Made by a program: the position numbers and the translations under genes. DNA of 64,000 bases, from the NCBI GenBank assembly GCA_009746045.1, contig RPFO01002133.1, positions 5,001-69,000 of the forward strand. The letters run 5' to 3'. The stretch comes from Mesostigma viride (lineage: Eukaryota > Streptophyta > Mesostigmatophyceae > Mesostigmatales > Mesostigmataceae). The notes under the pieces are model-generated. The model was not told where the DNA came from. It ran no database searches and worked only from the letters and a program-made list of their open reading frames with translations. Position 1 is the first letter of the stretch; the number at the start of each line of letters is the position of its first letter. Positions 47,425 to 59,400 of the stretch are shown here, in pieces.

Positions 47425-50400
47425 ATGTTGGTAGAACTCGCTAGCTTCAGCGAAGATAACTTCGACCCGAAGGCGTGGGTGAATGCCTCGTCCAGTGGGA
47501 AGCCACCCGATGAGCCTCTTGATAGATACCTATCCGAGGTAGAAATGAAGTTGCAGCTGCTTGCAGAGGATATCGGCTCTGCATTAGAGGAGAATGGCAG
47601 CCACGCTTTGCTCCGCGTTCCCCGCGCCTTGCGCGAGATACATCGCGTTAAAGACGACGCCCTGGCTCTTCGTGGAAACGTTAGAGGAATTCTTGAACGC
47701 TTGGAAAAGGTATCACGCTTTGTCATGATCTCAGCAGCCGAGTGCACAGCAAATCATAGGCTGCTGCGCTGCACGGTCGTGCAAACATCATGACCTCACC
47801 ATGCATCCGCAGTCTCTTGTTATCAACTTATACAGTTTGGTGGGATACAAAGAGCCTGCGGTGCAAGAATGCAAGCCTGCGTCCTGCTAGCTCGGCTAGG
47901 ATTAGACCCTCAGTAGTTTCCTGTAGTGTCCTAGAGTACGTTTCTCTAAAGAACTGCGGTTAAATATATCTTCCTGGTCCATGGCATTCCTGATTCCAAA
48001 GAGAATGCCTCCTCTTTGCTCTCTCGCTCCCTCGTCCACTTGCATCTGTGTCTACGTGCGTGGGCATGTGGGTGCGCGTGCCTGCGTGTGCGTGCGCATG
48101 CCTGCGTGGGCGTGGGCGTGGGCGTGGGCGTGGGCGTGGGCGTGGGCGTGGGCGTGGGCGTGGGCGTGGGCGTGGGCGTGGGCGTGGGCGTGGGCGTGGG
48201 CGTGGGCGTGGGCGTGGGCGTGGGCGTGGGCGTGGGCGTGGGCGTGGGCGTGGGCGTGGGCGTGGGCGTGGGCGTGGGCGTGGGCGTGGGCGTGGGCGTG
48301 GGGGTGGGCGTGGGGGTGGGCGTGCGCGTGCGCGTGCGCTCATGTTCCTCTTCCCCGCCCTCCCCCTTCCTCTTCATTCCTCTTTCTTCCTCTTCCTTGC
48401 GTCCTGTGGCTGTCCTCCATCCCATTCGTGCTCGCCATAACAACTTAACTACTTTTGTTGCTATTGCGCTGCTTGCCGGTCTTATGCTTGCTGCTGCCGT
48501 GCTTGCCTGTTACCCTAAACCCCTCATAGGGAGACCTGACCTTTGCTACGACCCTGCCACGCATCATGCCAAACTGCGCGAGCCTGCCACCGCTGTTGTC
48601 CTGGTTTGCCGTTATCCCAACCCCTGCCACCGCTGTCGTCCTGGTTTGCCGTTATCCCAACCCCTGCCACCGCTGTCGTCCTGGTTTGCCGTTATCCCAA
48701 CCCCTGCCACCGCTGTCGTCCTGGTTTGCCGTTATCCCAACCCCTGCCACCGCTGTCGTCCTGGTTTGCCGTTATCCCAACCCCTGCCACCGCTGTCGTC
48801 CTGGTTTGCCCTTATCCCAACCCCTGCCACCGCTGTCGTCCTGGTTTGCCGTTATCCCCACCCCTGCCACCGCTGTCGTCCTGGTTTGCCGTTATCCCAA
48901 CCCCTGCCACCGCTGTCGTCCTGGTTTGCCGTTATCCCAACCCCTGCCACCGCTGTCGTCCTGGTTTGCCGTTATCCCAACCCCTGCCACCGCTGTCGTC
49001 CTGGTTTGCCGTTATCCCAACCCCTGCCACCGCTGTCGTCCTGGTTTGCCGTTATCCCAACCCCTGCCACCGCTGTCGTCCTGGTTTGCCGTTATCCCAA
49101 CCCCTGCCACCGCTGTCGTCCTGGTTTGCCGTTATCCCAACCCCTGCCACCGCTGTCGTCCTGGTTTGCCGTTATCCCAACCCCTGCCACCGCTGTCGTC
49201 CTGGTTTGCCGTTATCCCAACCCCTGCCACCGCTGTCGTCCTGGTTTGCCGTTATCCCAACCCCTGCCACCGCTGTCGTCCTGGTTTGCCGTTATCCCAA
49301 CCCCTGCCACCGCTGTCGTCCTGGTTTGCCGTTATCCCAACCCCTGCCACCGCTGTCGTCCTGGTTTGCCGTTATCCCAACCCCTGCCACCGCTGTCGTC
49401 CTGGTTTGCCGTTATCCCAACCCCTGCCACCGCTGTCGTCCTGGTTTGCCGTTATCCCAACCCCTGCCACCGCTGTCGTCCTGGTTTGCCGTTATCCCAA
49501 CCCCTGCCACCGCTGTCGTCCTGGTTTGCCGTTATCCCAACCCCTGCCACCGCTGTCGTCCTGGTTTGCCGTTATCCCAACCCCTGCCACCGCTGTCGTC
49601 CTGGTTTGCCGTTATCCTAACCCCTGCCACCGCTGTCGTCCTGGTTTGCCGTTATCCCAACCCCTGCCACTACCCCACCCCCTTGCCCCTACCCCAACCC
49701 CTTGCCACTACCGCACCAGCTTGCCACTAACCCCACCCCCTTGCCACTACCCCACCCCCTTGCCCCTACGCCACCCCCTTGCCACTGCCCCACCCCCTTG
49801 CTTCTTGCCCCCCCAGGTGGAGACGTCGTCCTCCAACTGCGTGCAGACGCTGGCCAGTCTGGACGCAGTCAAGCGCCGCATGGAGGGCGTGCGTGCGATC
49901 CTGCAGGAAGCCGCGGGGCTAGCGCAGCTCATGCAGGGGGTGGACGCGGTGTTTGCGTCAGGGGACCTGGGCCAGGTGAGGAGTCGTGGTCACTGTCACC
50001 ATGAAACGGCGGTCACTGTAGCGTGATGTATCATGTTCTTGTCGGGGGGCATGGGCCAGGTGAGGGGGTAAGATCAGTGTTTTGGTTAAGGTTTCTGCAC
50101 AAAGCCACCCATGGGGTATTGGACTATGGAGGCTAGCGGCGGCTTGGCCAAACTGTGGAGCGGTGTGAGCACCTGCTCTCTCATCTGCACCTGCTTCCCT
50201 GAATATATTTTGTCTACACCTGCACCGTATAAACCGCGCCTTCTACGACGATGTCTGCCAACCCAACCCACCCCCTACACCGTGCCCGCTCCGCCATGAA
50301 CCCCCCCCCCCTCCCAGATGTCTCCCATCTCTGTTTTCTGTCTGTTGATACCACCTGCACCCCCAAGTACCTGACCGCCTCTTCCCAACAACCCAGTTTC

Positions 50401-53400
50401 CCCCGCCCCCCTCCGCCATGCGACTTTCTCCCCCCCACACACACACCTGCCATGCGACTAACCCACCTACCCGCTCTTCCCCCTGTCCTATCAGGTATCG
50501 GAGACGCTCTCCGCCATGCGCCGCTGCCTCCGTGTTCTCTCCGATGCGCCCGAGTTTGCGCACGGTGGCGCACGGCTGCAAGAATTAGAGTCCCGGCTGG
50601 AGGCCATGGTGGAGCCCAGGCTCGATGCGGCGCTCGCAGCACACGACGCGGAGACCACGCGCCAGCTGCGGGATATCCTGGTGGCGATCGGACGGTCCAC
50701 GTCGGTCGAGCGGCACTATCTGGTGTCCCGCATGACGCCACTGCTGCAGCGGTGGGACGCGTTCCAGGGGTTGGAGAAGGGGGGGTGGAAGGTGAGATGG
50801 ATTGTCTATGGTTTGAGATGGAATTTCTTCGGTTTGATAGCCAGGCCCATATGGCAAGGAATGGAGAAGGGCAAATGGAAGGTGGGCAAAGCAATTTGGT
50901 TTGCTTGCTTTATCGATAGCGTCCCCCTCCCCCTCCCCTCCTCCTGCCCCTGCCCCTGCCTCCACCCCACCCACCTCTTCTCTGCACATGGACGTGTGTG
51001 TCTCCAACCCTCCCTCACGCACTTGTCACCACTGTTGTCTCTTCTGCCATCGGCTCGGCTCGGCTGCATGGCACTTTCTAACGACAAATTTATTCATTCT
51101 CTTCTCCGCAGGTCATCCCCAGCCGCAAGGGAGGCCGGAAAGGGCATGCACTGGCAGACGAAGGTGTGTGCGTGCGGCGCGCACTTCATGGATGGATGGT
51201 CGGCTGTGAGGGCCATGCGGCGGGGGTAGCACGACTCACAGCTCATGATATATCACTATATCACTTTTTCACAATTTACCCCCAGACATCATGTCTTTGC
51301 TCAGGCTTTGGCTTCGGTCTTTTCCGAGGTCTTTGCTCAGGTGAATATCAGGTCTATAGTTGGCATCTTCTGTGTGGACCGCACCCGTCCTGGCATCTGG
51401 CTGGGGAAGAGCCTGTGTGCATCGCTGCCCCGATACTCCGCACATTGTGGCCAAGGCCTCAACTTTCCACCTTCTTTGGCCGACATGCCCCCCGTCCTGT
51501 TGCCATGGGTCTGAATTTAATCCATCCTTGTGTAGCTATCTCACATATCAAACTTAGGTATTCATTTCACAGTGTGGTTTTTTTCATCTCGTACGGTGGA
51601 ATACTTACATGTTTCGGGTACCAACAGTTGTTGCTATTCAACTCACGCATCCCGCCCTTAGGCTCATTCGTTTCCCTCGTGTGCGGCCACGTGGTCGCAA
51701 AACATTTCCCCAGATGTAATGATGTATGATCCAGATTGACGTATGGTCCAGATTTCCCCCCCTTTTCTCGTCCGATGGGCCGGGGCGGAGGGGGGGGTGT
51801 CGCAAAGTTGTACGGCTAGATTTTTCTGCACCATGCCTCACACGTATGTGTATCCTCTAGCATCCGTTCCACTGAGGATCTATGCTATTATGACAGCTTA
51901 ATAACATTCAATGCATGTTGCGGCCAGAGTCCCTCGCATGCTTTGCTGATTGGAGGCTTTATCTGCCTCCAATCGCAACGTGGGTGAGCTCTGTGTCGCC
52001 ATGATGGACAAGCTCGTGTATGGCCCGCACATGGGACCATGCTGATCCAGCGCTGACCTCATGGTCATATCCACTGTGGGTGTTTTCACATTTGAAACCC
52101 GGAACACGGGGTGTTTCCATGCTTGAGGCCCCTAGGATGGGGTATGCTCATTATTTTTCAACTCTTTGGTGTTGTAGATTCCCTAAATTAATCATAAGTT
52201 ATTTGCTTCCTACATATTACTTCCGAAACCGCACGCTGGCCCCCCGTGAAGCAGACGACGAGGAGGGCCACGCGGTGGCGGCCCACGTGGCGCACGAGGC
52301 AGGTACCGATGGCAGCACGCCCGAGTCGTTTGGCGACTGGCTGACCGACTACTTGGACGAGGTGCTGCTGGTGGTGGAGAAGGAGATGCGCTGGTGTGCC
52401 GGCATCTGCAACGACCCCAAGTCGGCGGTGCTCCTGGTGCGTGTGGCGCTCTTGTCAGGTTATGGATAGGGTGGGGGTGAAGGATGGGGGAGTGGGATGG
52501 CATCCTGTTCCAGTAGATCGGTCCTTGGTGCGTGCGTCGTGTCATGTTTTATTGCCACAGGTAATCAGGACTGGGATTCTCTGCCCACTCCTGGTCTTCC
52601 ATGGTGACAAACGCGCTACCAGTCCAAGCAAAGCACATGTTCTCAAGTACAGCAAATCTCCTCGCGGTAAATCACTCGAGATGGCGGTCACGACACACAT
52701 CATGACACGTGGCAGTTAAGACACACATTTCGTGGTCTCCTGCACCCAGAACTAGGAAGTCCAAACCCTGTTCCGGGGGGTGCCCGGGATGAAGCTGTCT
52801 GTACAGGTGCCCACCACCATGTAGCCTGCAATGGATGGTGTGGAGTCATTGAATGACGTATACAATTACCCAACCAACCACGCACTCACTCGCCCGCCCG
52901 CTCGCCCGCCCGCCCGCCCGCCCGCCCGCCTGCCCGCCCACCCAACCCCCACCCACGCACGACCCTTCAGACCTGTCTACCCGCCAATGTGATTGGGCCT
53001 TAGCCCTTGAGTAGCGACGGCCTTATCTTGTTTGATTGGTTGTGTTCGCCTTAGCCTTTAAGTAGCGACCGTCTTATCTTGTTTGGTTTGTTGTATTCGC
53101 CTTAGCCTTTAAGTAGCGACCGTCTCATCTTGTTTGATTTGTTGTGTTCGCCTTAGCATTTAAGTAGCGACCGTCTCATCTTGTTTGATTTGTTGTGTTC
53201 GCCTTAGCCTTTAGGTAGCGACCGTCTCACCTTGTTTGATTCGTTGTGTTCGCCTTAGCCGTTAGGTAGCGACCGTCTCATCTTGTTTGATTTGTTGTAT
53301 TCGCTCACCTCCCTCTTCAGAGGCCAACCCGCCTAGCTATACCATTCTGTTGTTCTCACCCATCATGTTCCCACCGAGCTCACCCATTCGGTTGTCACCC

Positions 53401-56400
53401 GTCTGTGCCCACCAAATCCCCGCCTCATCTCCTCAACAATCGCTCTCTCCTTCCCTCGGCCACCTTCCTTGCCAACAGCCGCTCCTTCCTCCATCCACAT
53501 TCCTTCTCAATAACCACGAATTCCTTGCTTCGTCCGCATTCCTTCCCGTGTCTGTGTACGCCAGGTGACCAACCTGATCACCTCCCTCTTCGACAGCCTC
53601 TCCGCGTCATTCTCCGCACGCATCGACTGGGCGTTCGACGCGGCCGAGGAGATCGCCAAAGAGCATACCGGTTCCATGGCCGCCGGCGCTGCTGCGGGTG
53701 CCAGGATAAAATCGGAGCTGTCAGAGAACGACCTGGCGACGATGGGGCATGGGAGCCCCGGTGGTGGGGATGCCGAGGGGGAGGGGTTGGGGGAGGAGGG
53801 GCCGTTGGCGACGATTTCGAGGAAGAGCCCTTTAGGGGACTTGATCCATCTGCACAATGTCATGGGTGCGTTCGACAGGAGCGTCCAGCGGGTGCTCATG
53901 GCGGGCCCGTGCGAGTTTGCACAGGTGAGTGGGGGGGAAGTTTGTAATCAATCAATCGATTGTTCGTTAATTTTTTTTAATTTGTTCATTTCTGTTATTA
54001 TTGTTTGGTAAGTGATTATCCCAGTATATGTTATTTGTTATTGTTGATGAGATGCATGCTTTGGTAAGTTCGAATACTACTAAGACATCATACTATAAGA
54101 TCAATAATACTACTAAGACTACTAAGACATACTACTAAGACATACTACTAAGACACACTACCAAGACATACTACTAAGTCATACTATATAACATCACGAG
54201 ACAGGCCATTGGGGAGCTCGCGTTGAAGGTGTCATCAGGCCATATTATATACACTAGTGCAGAGTGTGAACTCTTGGCGTGCTGCCCCTTCAGAATGAGT
54301 GTCGCTTCCGGCATGCACAGAATGGCTGTTGCTTTGAGATGTTTTCAAGGGGCATTGGTGCTTAGAAGTTATTCGTAGCAAAGACATGAGGACTAGGGCA
54401 CGGATGCTGTGGAGATAGATGTTTTGCTTGGGTCGCTGCTTGTGACCTAAGGAAGGCCTATGGAGCCTGGTTATTATTACAGTAGCATAACCTCATGTCT
54501 ATGTATTGGGTTAACCTAGGTCTGTATATTAGGTCGGAGGCCTACCTTTGAAGCATTGTTGGAGGCCTGGGTTTAAGAAATGCGCTGGAGGGTTTGGTAG
54601 CAAGTTCAGGGTTTTGTGTGTTATCTTACGCTACAGTCGCAGCACCCTTTTGCTTTTTACTTGATTATAGTGGATTCGGTTTTTAGCTCGTGCTAATGGC
54701 CCATTATAGGCCCAAGTTAGGAGTGGGCGCATTATAGGGGTACTGTAATGGGTCATGGACACGCAGGAGCCATGGCCCATTACAATCCTAACTACCAATA
54801 AAGCAAACTTGGTGACCGTTGGTTTATGTATAGTAGTTCGGATTGTAATGGGCCATGGCTCCTGCGTGTCCATGGCCCATCACAATACCCCTAAAGGCGC
54901 CCACTGCAAACTTCCAACTCGCCCCCAACATCCCCCCCCCCTTCTCACCCCCCCTTTCCACCCTAACCCCCAACCGCCCCCCCCCCCAACCAACCACCCC
55001 CAACCACCCACCCCCAACCAACCACCCCCAACCAACCACCTCCAACCAACCACCCCGGACCAACCACCCCCAACCAACCACCCCCAACCAACCACCCCCA
55101 ACCAACCACCCCCAACCACCCAACCCCAACCACCCAACCCCAACCACCCAACCCCAACCACCCAACCCCAACCACCCAACCCCAACCACCCAACCTCAAC
55201 CACCCAACCCCAACCACCCAACCCCAACTACCCAACCCCAACCACCCAACCCCAACCACCCAACCCCAACCACCCAACCCCAACCACCCAACCCCAACCA
55301 CCCAACCTCAACCACCCAACCCCAACCACCCAACCCCAACTACCCAACCCCAACCACCCAACCCCAACCACCCAACCCCAACCACCCAACCCCAACCACC
55401 CAACCCCAACCACGCAGCCCCAACCACCCAACCCCAGCCACCCAACCCCAACCACCCCCTCGACCTCCCAATCCCCCAACTCTCACTTCAACCCCCGTCC
55501 CGACCCCCATTCCAACCCCTTGCCTCACTTCCTGCCTTCCCAACCCAACCCAACCCTCAACTCCACCCCAACCCCAACCCCATCCCACACCCCTACCCCA
55601 CCCTCACCACCCACTCTCACCCCCCCACCCCCTCCCCCAGCTGTGGCAAGTCGTGCGCGTGCTATACGTCCCCTTTGAGCACTACAAGGCGGGCTACGGG
55701 GACCTGGAGCGCAAGCAGCTGCTGCGCGAGCTGGCGTCCCTGGAGCTGGGCGGCGTGTCCCTGGACGCGGCCCTGGCTGCCGGCGTGCTACCCCCGCACA
55801 AGGGGGTCCCTGGCGTCGCGGTCGCCCCCCTAGCACAGGTGGACGCAGCGATTGAGGCAGCCAGCAAGCATGAGGGCCCGCCGCCCGCGGGGGGGTTGGT
55901 TGGGGGGGGCGAGGACCTGGGTGAGTGAGATTCTTTTGAAATATTTGAATTTGTTTTCTAAGGGGGGGGGGGGGGGGATGGCATGGATGCATGAGTGAGG
56001 GAAACTGAACTGATTTCTTGATTGATCGGTTGATCTTGTCTCCATCAATCCATGTCTTCTGCATGGATTTGTTTGGTGGGGAGAGGCCGAGCCATTTGAC
56101 ATGAATCATGATGAGTTTGTGTGTCCCTGCATGCCGCATGATAGCATGTCTACCAGCACAATGCCTGTACTGCCAGCTGGGCGTAGGGCTTCATGGCCCT
56201 TCTAACAACATAAGTAAAAACTTAAGTGCCCCTGCTAATGTGGACCCGCGAAACAGGTCGAAGCCGCAGGTTAACGCCGCCAATTTGAGATGGAAGGCCA
56301 CTATTTTCTTTTGTGTATGTATCTAGTGGGTCAAACCCTTGTTTGGCCTGCAGAATGGGCCTATCTATCAACCAAGTCAAATAATAGAACTAGTTGATGA

Positions 56401-59400
56401 TTTGAGCCTACTAACCAGGTTAGCTCATGTGGCGACCCGGTGATGTTCATCGATGTCCCTTGCACTCCCTGTGTGCCAGGTGACGTCGTGAGCCGCATCT
56501 CCGCGTCCATCCCTTCCGTGCTCAGCACGCTGGAGGGTGCCATCGCGCGCTGCATCGCGTTCACGGGGGGTGTCGAGGCGGAGGCGCTGCTGCGGTCGCT
56601 CGACGATGTCATGCTTCGATACATCGGCGGGCTGTTCGAGCTGCTGCGCGCCGTGCGGTGCGTGAGCCTAGTTTGGAAACATACTCGCCGGAATCTCTTT
56701 GCCGCTCGGCTCCAAGGTTAACAACGTGACTGGCGTGTGTATCCTGCTTCTTTTGCTCTCTTTGTTGAATGTGGTGTGATATAACCCTCTGTGTGTGCAC
56801 CCTCGAGCGGCTGCATCCGGTGCGGGGGACTTGTTAGCCGCGGAGCCAAGGGGATTGGGTAGGTCGGTGATGGCTGCAGCTGGGCCGTTGGCCTTGATTA
56901 TAGGTAATTTGCGAAAGTAGACCATTTGGGCTCATCACACGCCGCAATGTACTTTAGCCAGGAGGTCTGTGAGCCTAGGGAGCCGGCAGTGAAATGTCTC
57001 TAAAAGACATCAGTTGCGAGTGTTCTTCCTCCCATCAGTTTCGTTTTTGTATGGAAGTGCGTATCCCATCCTCCCCTATTATTCCCTTTGCTCTGTCTCT
57101 AGACAAACCTCGGTGACAAAAGTCGCAGGTGGTTTTGTGCTAACATCTGTTGTAGCCAGCCAGCAATAGCATCGATCCTATGTTATATACTAACACCTGT
57201 TCATGCCAATGCTCCCCCTTTTCCCCTCTCCCCCCGTCCACCCCCCCCACTTTCTGTTCCTCCCCCTCTCTCCTCTCCGCAGGAGTAGCTGCCAGCTGCA
57301 CCCGTCCAAGTTCCCAGGCTCCACCGGAGGTCCCACGGGGCGCAAGAGTACGAGCGAGGAGCACAGCACGGGCAGCCGGCAAGGGGCCGAGGGGGGGGCG
57401 GGCGCGGGCGATGCACGCCCTCGGGGGGATGGGGCTGGTGGCAAGCGGGGAGCCGACAAGGGGGGAGAGGGCGACAAGGGGGGGTACAAGCAGGCCGTGC
57501 TGCACCGGTGGGTGCCACTGAGCTGTGTTGATGAAGCCACCTGTTGATGACCCCATTTGTTGATGAAGCCACCTGTCGATGAAGCCATCGGTTGATGAAG
57601 ACATTGTGCAGTATCTGTGCTGCGATACAAGTACACATTACAGGGATGATGGGCTAGTTCATCCTTCATGCGCTGAGGGACTAGTTAATATGCTTCAGTT
57701 AAATGGCGTAATTTGGGGGCTTGTCGGGCTCTCTTGTCTGCTTTGTGTGTGTGTGTGTTTTATTGTATAGCATTATTTTATACTGCTGTGGTATTCAATC
57801 AGTTTCCTTTGTTGACTTTGCTGGCCTCTTTGGGTACAGGGACCCGGGCGGGTCAGCGGCGGGTGAGGACAGCGAGGACGGCGAAGGCGAGCGTGAGGGC
57901 GAGAACGATTGGTCGCTCGTGCAAGGGGTGGTGCAGCTGCTGGGAGTTGCCAGCAGCCTGTGCTCGCGCGTGGCGGTGTTCGAGATGACGCTGCGCGGCA
58001 CCCTGGGCGACCTGTACCTCAAGCTGGCCTCGAGCGACGTCGTTGCCTCGGCCTTGGGGGGGGCAGGTGGCACGGGGGGGGCCTCGCGTGCGCTGGCAGG
58101 AGCCAACGCTTCGGGTAAGTGTAACTATTTATACAAACTAACTAGTGTAACTAATTTTAGGAATTATACATACTCTTCTTGTACCCTTCATCATCGTTGA
58201 TCGTTGGTGCATTATCTTGTACAGCAACGTGGTGTGCATGTAAGGGAGTGTGTGGGCATTATAGCCCGGTAGGATGTATGCTGGTCGGGTGTGTTGTTTG
58301 TCTACTAGTGACATGCAATGTCTACTGGATGTTCTACGATGCTATGTGTGTTGCCATGGATGATGTGGTTGCTCTTCTCCATGCTCCTCTTGTTCCCACG
58401 CTGTTTAGTGCCCAGAAAGCCGTCCCAATATATTTGAAGTAGTAGAAAGCAGTCCCGTTGGGAGTCATGTGAGCTTAAGGGATCAACGGCTGCCCCCTCT
58501 CTGTGCTCCTATGTATACCCCTTCTGTTGGTCTATGTTCCCCTTTTTGCCGCTCTACGTTCGCCTTTTTGCCCCTCCGCGTTCGCCTTTTTGCCCCTTCA
58601 CATTCCTGTACGCTCTCCTGTCTTTCCCCTTACTCCCGGTACTGCGTGGGGAAGCCTTGCACGTCCAGCAACGTGCGTTTTCAAGTTGGAATTCGCGTTT
58701 TGTAGTTGGAATTCGTCCCTGCATGCTTCCCGTTGCTATCTATGCTTCCCCACCCCTTTTATTCCTCTTTTTATGCTCTGTGTTTGGCCATGCTCCTCTA
58801 TGCCTCCCCACCCCTTCGATTCCTCTTATGCTGCTCTGTGTTTGGCCATGCTCCTCTATGCCTCCCCACCCCTTTTATTCCTCTTGTGCTGCTCTGTGTT
58901 TGGCCATGCTCCCCTATGCCTCCCCACCCCTTTTATTCCTCTTTTGCTGCTCTGTGTTTGGCCATGCTCCTGTTCGCTTGCCTACCTCTCATGTCCCTCT
59001 CACGCTCCCGCTTTCGGGCTCCTTTTATGATCCCCCCCGCCCCCCCCAACGACAGCCGACGGTGAGGAGCCATCGCGCCAATCCGGCGATGGCTACCCGT
59101 TGTCGCAAGGCAGCGGGGGCCGAGGGGGTGCCAACAGCGGGTCGGGTGGGGCTGACAAGGAGCCAGTTCATGCGTGGGAGGTGCGCCTGGCGGAGAACCA
59201 CGGCAAGTGCCGGCGATTGCTAGCATTGCTGGAGCAGGCGCGTGACATGCGCCTCAACGCGCTCCCTCACACGTCGCAGAGGTATGCTTCGTCTTCAACT
59301 CCCTCCTGCTCACCTATGATGTGTTCTGCTAATTCCCACTGCTCACGTATTTTATGTCCTGTCGACTCCTTCCTGCTAGTGACCGCAGTGGATGGCGGCG

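Noticed and set aside
48580-49670. Possible CRISPR-like array
   Set aside because: Direct head-to-tail repeats without spacers, in a eukaryotic intron.
48016-50026. 486-534-codon frames across the 40-bp array
   Set aside because: The repeat is open in several frames because 40 is not a multiple of 3; only the part from 49817 is COG7 exon 2.
54755-55928. Proline-rich protein of 307-357 codons
   Set aside because: C-rich minisatellite translation; only 55641-55920 is coding (COG7 exon 7).
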